Part shown: positions 6,293 to 9,883 of the stretch, one piece after another
How the letters are laid out: the number at the start of each line of letters is the position of its first letter
Numbering within the stretch: the first letter of the stretch is position 1
NCBI GenBank assembly: GCA_023255285.1
Contig: JALRIY010000074.1
Location: 1 to 9,883, forward strand
DNA from: Algoriphagus sp.
Lineage (GTDB): Bacteria > Bacteroidota > Bacteroidia > Cytophagales > Cyclobacteriaceae
Direction: 5' to 3'
DNA length: 9,883 bases
The notes under the pieces: generated by a model
The model's database searches: none
Told to the model about the DNA's origin: nothing
Seen by the model: only the letters and a program-made list of their open reading frames with translations
Position numbers and translations under genes: made by a program

Positions 6293-6488
6293 TTGTTGAG
6301 GTCTTCAGTTCAACCCAATTCACTACGTATCAAATCTCAATCGTTTTATTGGCGAAGGTGATGAACCATATCGTCTCTAGTAACCAAAAAAATAAGGGTT
6401 GAAGGTCATATAGGTATGCTGTAGCCCTAAACGATTATCCGCTGTAATTCAAACACATTTATACTTACTTTTTCGAGTATGAATAATT

Positions 6489-7049
6489 TTAATCCCGAAT
6501 TCCTTTTTCTGGATATTTGGGAACCACTCCCCTACCAAATGCTTTTAGTTCTTCTATTTGGGCGTCCATTTCTCCATTTGGATAAATACACGGACCGATT
6601 CCCGCCTCCTTCTTTTTGTAATCCAAATACCCAATAACAATCGGAACATTAGCTCCAAGTGCAGTATGGTAAAATCCTGTTTTCCATTTACTTACTGCAC
6701 TTCGAGTACCCTCCGGAGTAACCATCACCACCAAATCCTCTCGACTATTCAGCATTTGAATCATGGCCTCCGTATAGGTTTGCTTTTTTCCTCCAGGAAT
6801 CCGCTTACGATCAATAGGGATTGCTCCTAGTGCAGATAATAACCAACCCAAAGGACCGATCATCACCTCCTTTTTTATTGTAAAACGTACCTGAATATCC
6901 ATGAGGAAAAAGGCAGCACGAGCATACAAAATATCCCAATTAGAAGTGTGAGGGATCGCAATGAGAACCGCTTTTTTCACTCCTGCAGGCCAATTGGGAT
7001 TTAAGGTCCATCCTGATACCCAAAATATAAAACGGGAAAGTAACTTCAT
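6489..7049 (-). CDS. PlsC-type 1-acyl-sn-glycerol-3-phosphate acyltransferase family protein
   Basis: A small (186-187 aa) acyltransferase of the PlsC/LPLAT family that would transfer an acyl group to lysophosphatidate or a related lysolipid at the inner membrane. Motif I, HX4D, is present as HTSNWD (His35, Asp40, counted from the upstream ATG), and motif III as VTPEGTRS (PEGTR 113-117). The segment GAIPIDRKR (77-85) corresponds to the motif II region. The hydrophobic N-terminal stretch FIFWVSGW may bind the membrane. It is shorter than the roughly 240 aa of Escherichia coli PlsC, which is usual for this Bacteroidota group. Two ATGs stand in tandem: 7052 overlaps the patatin stop by 4 nt (ATGA) and 7049 by 1 nt (TGATG); I give the second, but the first is equally possible. 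It is the last gene of the coupled cluster, convergent with the FGE gene. The acceptor lipid is unknown. Confidence 0.87.
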   Translation of the reverse strand: MKLLSRFIFWVSGWTLNPNWPAGVKKAVLIAIPHTSNWDILYARAAFFLMDIQVRFTIKKEVMIGPLGWLLSALGAIPIDRKRIPGGKKQTYTEAMIQMLNSREDLVVMVTPEGTRSAVSKWKTGFYHTALGANVPIVIGYLDYKKKEAGIGPCIYPNGEMDAQIEELKAFGRGVVPKYPEKGIRD

Positions 7050-7855
7050 CATAACACGCTAGGCTGGGGTTGTAACTGGGTAGAGGTTTCTAATAAACTA
7101 GGATTAGCTTCAATTACTTTCATGGCTTGATTGTAACCTGCTTGAAAGAATTCCGAAGACTTTTTTAAGTCAAAAACTCCGAACTTACCTAATCCAGGAG
7201 CCTCAATAAAATAAGTACAAACCGATTTACGGCTGTAAGCATTAAAATTCATATTCATCATAACTGCACGTTCTAAAAGATTTTTTACACTCCGAACCGC
7301 AGCCAATTCGGGTAGATGATTGCAGTTGACACCAATAACGATTTCACAATTGACTTGCAAAGGTTCTACCGGCAAATTATTCAGCACTCCGCCATCCACC
7401 AAGTAGCGAGATTCATAATGAATTGGTTCAAACATTCCTGGGATACAGGAAGAAGCCAAAATTGGTTCGACCAACTTGCCGGAATTGAAATAAACCACTT
7501 CCCCTTTGCCTATATCTGTAGCCGCTACATGAAGTGGCACCTTCAACGATGCAAAATCATTGTGTGGAAGGTAGGTTTTTAGAAGCTGGGCCAAACTATC
7601 CATGGTAAATAAACCCTTCCATGAGATGGCAGGACGGATCAACTTGAAATAATTGGTTTCAATGATAATCTTCAAAACCTCATCGGGGCTATATCCCTGG
7701 CAATACATGGCGCCTACTATGGCACCAGCTGAACTGCCACTCACCTGGCTAGGAAAAATACCTACTTCGTTCAATGCCTTTAGCACACCCAAATGCGAGA
7801 TTCCTCTAACTCCTCCCCCAGAAAAGGCAATTCCGATACTAGCTTTAGAGTTCAT
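7049..7855 (-). CDS. Patatin-like phospholipase family protein (RssA-like)
   Basis: A 268-aa cytoplasmic or membrane-peripheral lipid acyl hydrolase. It carries the patatin signature in order: the oxyanion loop GGGVRG (13-18), the nucleophile elbow GSSAG with Ser42 in GxSxG, and the catalytic Asp154 in DGG (VDGGVLNNLPVEPL). This Ser-Asp dyad is complete, so hydrolysis of phospholipid or acyl esters is expected. The length and lack of signal peptide, outer-membrane barrel or cyclic-nucleotide domain place it with the short RssA/YchK-like patatins, not the surface-exposed PlpD or NTE types. The ATG at 7855 begins seven residues before the GIAFSGGG strand, where homologues usually start. The gene overlaps the MBL gene by 11 nt upstream and the PlsC gene by 1 or 4 nt downstream. 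The substrate is unknown. Confidence 0.9.
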   Translation of the reverse strand: MNSKASIGIAFSGGGVRGISHLGVLKALNEVGIFPSQVSGSSAGAIVGAMYCQGYSPDEVLKIIIETNYFKLIRPAISWKGLFTMDSLAQLLKTYLPHNDFASLKVPLHVAATDIGKGEVVYFNSGKLVEPILASSCIPGMFEPIHYESRYLVDGGVLNNLPVEPLQVNCEIVIGVNCNHLPELAAVRSVKNLLERAVMMNMNFNAYSRKSVCTYFIEAPGLGKFGVFDLKKSSEFFQAGYNQAMKVIEANPSLLETSTQLQPQPSVL

Positions 7856-8684
7856 CGAGTCGAAAAGTTTGATCTACACGTATACCCCTTTCAGTCTTTT
7901 TTACTGTGCAACATTCATGCACTGAATCGTGCTCTAGAAAAAGCACATACTGATCACAAGCTGCTATTTCCAAGAATTCTTGTTTCTCTTGCAAAGTCAA
8001 CAAGGGCCGAGTATCGTATCCCATAACATAGGGCAATGGGATATGACCCACGGAAGGGAGTAAGTCGGCCATAAACACCAGCGTGTGCCCTTTGTACTGA
8101 ATTTTAGGGAGCATTTGCTTGTCAGTATGGCCGTCCATTGTTAGGAAGTCAAAGCCGGTAAAAAAGGACTTAGTCTTTAAGTCTAGGTAATTGAGCACAC
8201 CATGTTCCTGAAGCGGTAAGATATTTTCTTCTAAAAAGGATGCCTTTTCTCTTGGATTTGGAACGGTCGCCCAAGTCCAATGGTCTTGGTTGGTCCAATA
8301 CTTGGCCCTTGGGAAGGTCAATTCGTATTGTCCGTGAGAGCCGTATTTCACACTACCGCCGCAGTGATCAAAATGCAGGTGTGTCAAAAAAACATCCGTA
8401 ATATCTGTAGGATGAACTCCTAGACGAAGTAAGCTTTTCTCTAAACTAGTATCTCCATGCAAATAATAATGCGAAAAAAACCGGGCATCTTGTTTATCCC
8501 CTATACCATTGTCTATCAAAACCAACCGATCCCCCTCTGCAACTAAAAGGCATCGCATCGCCCAAGTGCATAGGTTATTTTCGTCTGCAGGATTGGTACG
8601 AGACCAAATGGACTTAGGAACCACGCCAAACATAGCCCCACCATCCAATTTAAAAAATCCTGTTTCTACGGCAAAAAGGTCCAT
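7845..8684 (-). CDS. MBL-fold metallo-hydrolase
   Basis: A 279-aa metallo-beta-lactamase-fold protein without a signal peptide. The metal ligands are all visible: HLHFDH (His102, His104, Asp106, His107) in THLHFDHCGG, His186 in MDGHTDK, Asp207 in FMADLLP and His252 in LEHDSVH. Thus a dinuclear metal site should form. The conserved N-terminus, GFFKLDGGAMFGVVPKSIW, matches the MBL subgroup that includes lactonase-like hydrolases; the exact substrate cannot be read from the sequence. DNG at 58-60 is the usual Asp-containing strand before the HxHxDH loop. The start at 8684 fits the family N-terminus (ETGFFKLDGG within the first 16 residues). Its end overlaps the patatin start by 11 nt, which suggests coupled translation. 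It lies 86 nt after accA in the same direction and may be reached by read-through. Confidence 0.88.
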   Translation of the reverse strand: MDLFAVETGFFKLDGGAMFGVVPKSIWSRTNPADENNLCTWAMRCLLVAEGDRLVLIDNGIGDKQDARFFSHYYLHGDTSLEKSLLRLGVHPTDITDVFLTHLHFDHCGGSVKYGSHGQYELTFPRAKYWTNQDHWTWATVPNPREKASFLEENILPLQEHGVLNYLDLKTKSFFTGFDFLTMDGHTDKQMLPKIQYKGHTLVFMADLLPSVGHIPLPYVMGYDTRPLLTLQEKQEFLEIAACDQYVLFLEHDSVHECCTVKKTERGIRVDQTFRLDEL

Positions 8685-8744
8685 ATAGTAATTTAAAGTC
8701 CAATAAAACCCACTAAGAGCACGAACACTTGACTATGAAGCAGG

Positions 8745-8764
8745 TGTAGGGTAACTAGCCTACA
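8745..8764 (-). terminator. Hairpin downstream of accA (TGTAGG / CCTACA arms)
   Basis: Perfect 6-base arms at 8745-8750 and 8759-8764 enclose an 8-nt loop. It begins 6 nt beyond the accA stop codon on the minus strand. No U-run follows, so it is not a canonical intrinsic terminator; it may partly separate accA from the downstream MBL/patatin/PlsC genes or act in mRNA processing. Confidence 0.3.
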
Positions 8765-8770
8765 TGATAC

Positions 8771-9718
8771 TTATTCAATCACCACACCCATGGAACAAAA
8801 CTTATCAATTCGTTTGGAAATACGCTCCTCAGGATCTAAGGCATCCAATTCTTTCAATGCCTTCTTAATCACTTGTTTGAGAGTTTTAGTCATCCCTTTT
8901 AAGTCCTTGTGTGCACCACCCAATGGCTCAGGCAAGATATCGTCTATCAAGCCATTGGATTTCATGTCTTTGGCAGTGAGTTTAAGTGCCTCAGCAGCTT
9001 GTTCTTTGTAATCCCAAGATCTCCAAAGTATAGAAGAACAAGATTCTGGCGAAATCACAGAATACCAGGTATTTTCTAACATCAAAACCTTATCTCCTAT
9101 CGCTATCCCCAAGGCCCCACCCGAAGCACCTTCACCAATGATGATGCAAATTACAGGTACTTTGAGCATAAACATTTCTTTTATATTCCGAGCTATGGCT
9201 TCTCCTTGTCCTCTTTCTTCTGCTTCCAATCCAGGAAAAGCTCCTGGAGTATCTATCAAAGTAACAATGGGTTTGTTGAATTTTTCAGCCATTTTCATCA
9301 GACGCAAGGCTTTTCGGTAACCTTCTGGATTAGCCATACCAAAATTTCTTTCCTGGCGCTGCTTGGTATTTCGGCCTTTCTGTTGTCCAATAAAAAAGAC
9401 CGTTCGACCGTCAATATCCCCTAATCCACCTACCATCGCCTTATCATCCTTCACACTACGGTCTCCATGCAATTCAATGAAGTCATTCGTCAATTCGTAA
9501 ATGTAATCTAAGGCATAAGGTCGATCTGCATGCCTTGAAAGCTGCACCCGCTGCCATCGCGTAAGGTTGGAAAAAGTTTCCTTTTTCAAGGCTAAAATTT
9601 TACCTTCCAATGAGACAATATCCTTGCTTAGGTCGATATTTCTCCCTTTTGCCAACTCTTTCATCTCCTGCAACTTTTGCTCTAAATCAGCAATGGGTTT
9701 TTCAAATTCTAAGACCAT
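8771..9718 (-). CDS. accA: Acetyl-CoA carboxylase carboxyltransferase subunit alpha
   Basis: This is the alpha subunit of the AccA2-AccD2 carboxyltransferase, which transfers the carboxyl group from carboxybiotin-BCCP to acetyl-CoA to make malonyl-CoA, the first committed step of fatty-acid synthesis; cytoplasmic. It is 315 aa, the normal length. The N-terminal helices (FEKPIADLEQKLQEMKEL) are the standard AccA start, followed by RHADRPYALDYI, FIELHGDRSVKDDKAMVGGL (80-99), MANPEGYRKALRLM, TLIDTPGAFPGLEAEERGQG (153-172), the oxyanion-type glycine loop GEGASGGALGIAIGD (195-209), ISPESCSSILWR and EPLGGAHKD (264-272). All blocks are intact. It is an essential housekeeping gene, and accD is not in this window. 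The ATG at 9718 has no Shine-Dalgarno but has a good TATATTTG box 20 nt upstream. The downstream neighbours MBL, patatin and plsC suggest a lipid-metabolism context. Confidence 0.97.
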   Translation of the reverse strand: MVLEFEKPIADLEQKLQEMKELAKGRNIDLSKDIVSLEGKILALKKETFSNLTRWQRVQLSRHADRPYALDYIYELTNDFIELHGDRSVKDDKAMVGGLGDIDGRTVFFIGQQKGRNTKQRQERNFGMANPEGYRKALRLMKMAEKFNKPIVTLIDTPGAFPGLEAEERGQGEAIARNIKEMFMLKVPVICIIIGEGASGGALGIAIGDKVLMLENTWYSVISPESCSSILWRSWDYKEQAAEALKLTAKDMKSNGLIDDILPEPLGGAHKDLKGMTKTLKQVIKKALKELDALDPEERISKRIDKFCSMGVVIE

Positions 9719-9738
9719 TTGAGTAAATTTTTGAATAA

Positions 9739-9746
9739 CAAATATA
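9739..9746 (-). promoter_or_regulatory. Bacteroidota-type -7 promoter element (TATATTTG) of accA
   Basis: Read on the minus strand this is TATATTTG, an exact match to the Bacteroidota primary sigma-factor -7 consensus TAnnTTTG. It ends 20 nt before the accA ATG, implying a very short 5' leader (roughly 10-15 nt). I see no TTTG -33 element at the usual spacing of about 19 nt upstream, so the site rests on the -7 box alone. Confidence 0.45.
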
Positions 9747-9883
9747 AGGATAAGTCTTTATTTGTGGGGTAATTTTTGATGGATTTGGAGGTGACAACCC
9801 TAGACTTCAACTCGCTCTGAAAAAAATTTAGTCGAAAAAAAGCATGTAGGAACAAAACTAAATTATCGATTGGGAGCTGTAAC

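Noticed and set aside
6295..6314. GTTGA/TCAAC inverted repeat just after the FGE stop as a terminator
   Set aside because: Only five base pairs with a 10-nt loop and no T-tract; too weak to call. I see no clear bidirectional terminator in the 196-nt convergent gap.
7316..8026. Several plus-strand open frames across the patatin and MBL genes
   Set aside because: They overlap each other and run antisense to two well-supported enzymes; no conserved features.
9781..9883. Possible end or start of another gene at the right edge
   Set aside because: A short open stretch on the plus strand has no start codon, and the minus strand hits a stop after six codons; too little sequence to support a gene.

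Overview
The window reads as an ordinary stretch of a Bacteroidota chromosome, probably Cytophagales (Cyclobacteriaceae/Algoriphagus-like). This rests on the style of the proteins, a TAnnTTTG-type promoter box upstream of accA, the general absence of strong Shine-Dalgarno sequences, AT-rich intergenic DNA and a Bacteroidota-type HTH protein. The lineage is my inference. I see no RNA gene, CRISPR array, insertion sequence, prophage gene or attachment site.

Left part (1-2284, minus strand). A three-gene cluster runs DinB-family protein -> PhzF-family protein -> small six-helix ion channel. The first two genes overlap by one base (TGATG) and the last two are 5 nt apart. Beyond it, in the same direction, lies the 5' end of a secreted S10 (serine carboxypeptidase-like) peptidase cut by the window edge. 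An AT-rich dyad sits between the channel and the peptidase gene.

Middle part (2285-6292, plus strand). A divergent 69-nt intergenic region, with a CTAAATTTAG palindrome, separates the DinB operon from a secreted M28 zinc peptidase with a C-terminal Fn3-like domain. A 383-nt AT-rich gap then leads to a 331-aa HTH protein of a Bacteroidota-type family. A gap with a 13-bp dyad (GATTCGCCGAATC) follows, and then a predicted lipoprotein of the formylglycine-generating enzyme (FGE/SUMF1) family. That lipoprotein retains the CxxxxC cysteine pair of catalytically competent FGEs.

Right part (6293-9883, minus strand, convergent with the middle part). In transcription order: accA (carboxyltransferase alpha subunit of acetyl-CoA carboxylase), an MBL-fold hydrolase, a patatin-like phospholipase and a PlsC-type acyltransferase. 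The last three overlap (11 nt, then 1 or 4 nt) and look translationally coupled. All four could touch fatty-acid or phospholipid metabolism: malonyl-CoA supply, acyl release and re-acylation. The joint role is inference.

I do not see a clearly new multi-gene system. The items most worth a second look are the surface-anchored FGE with an intact cysteine pair next to an HTH regulator, and the coupled MBL/patatin/PlsC trio.
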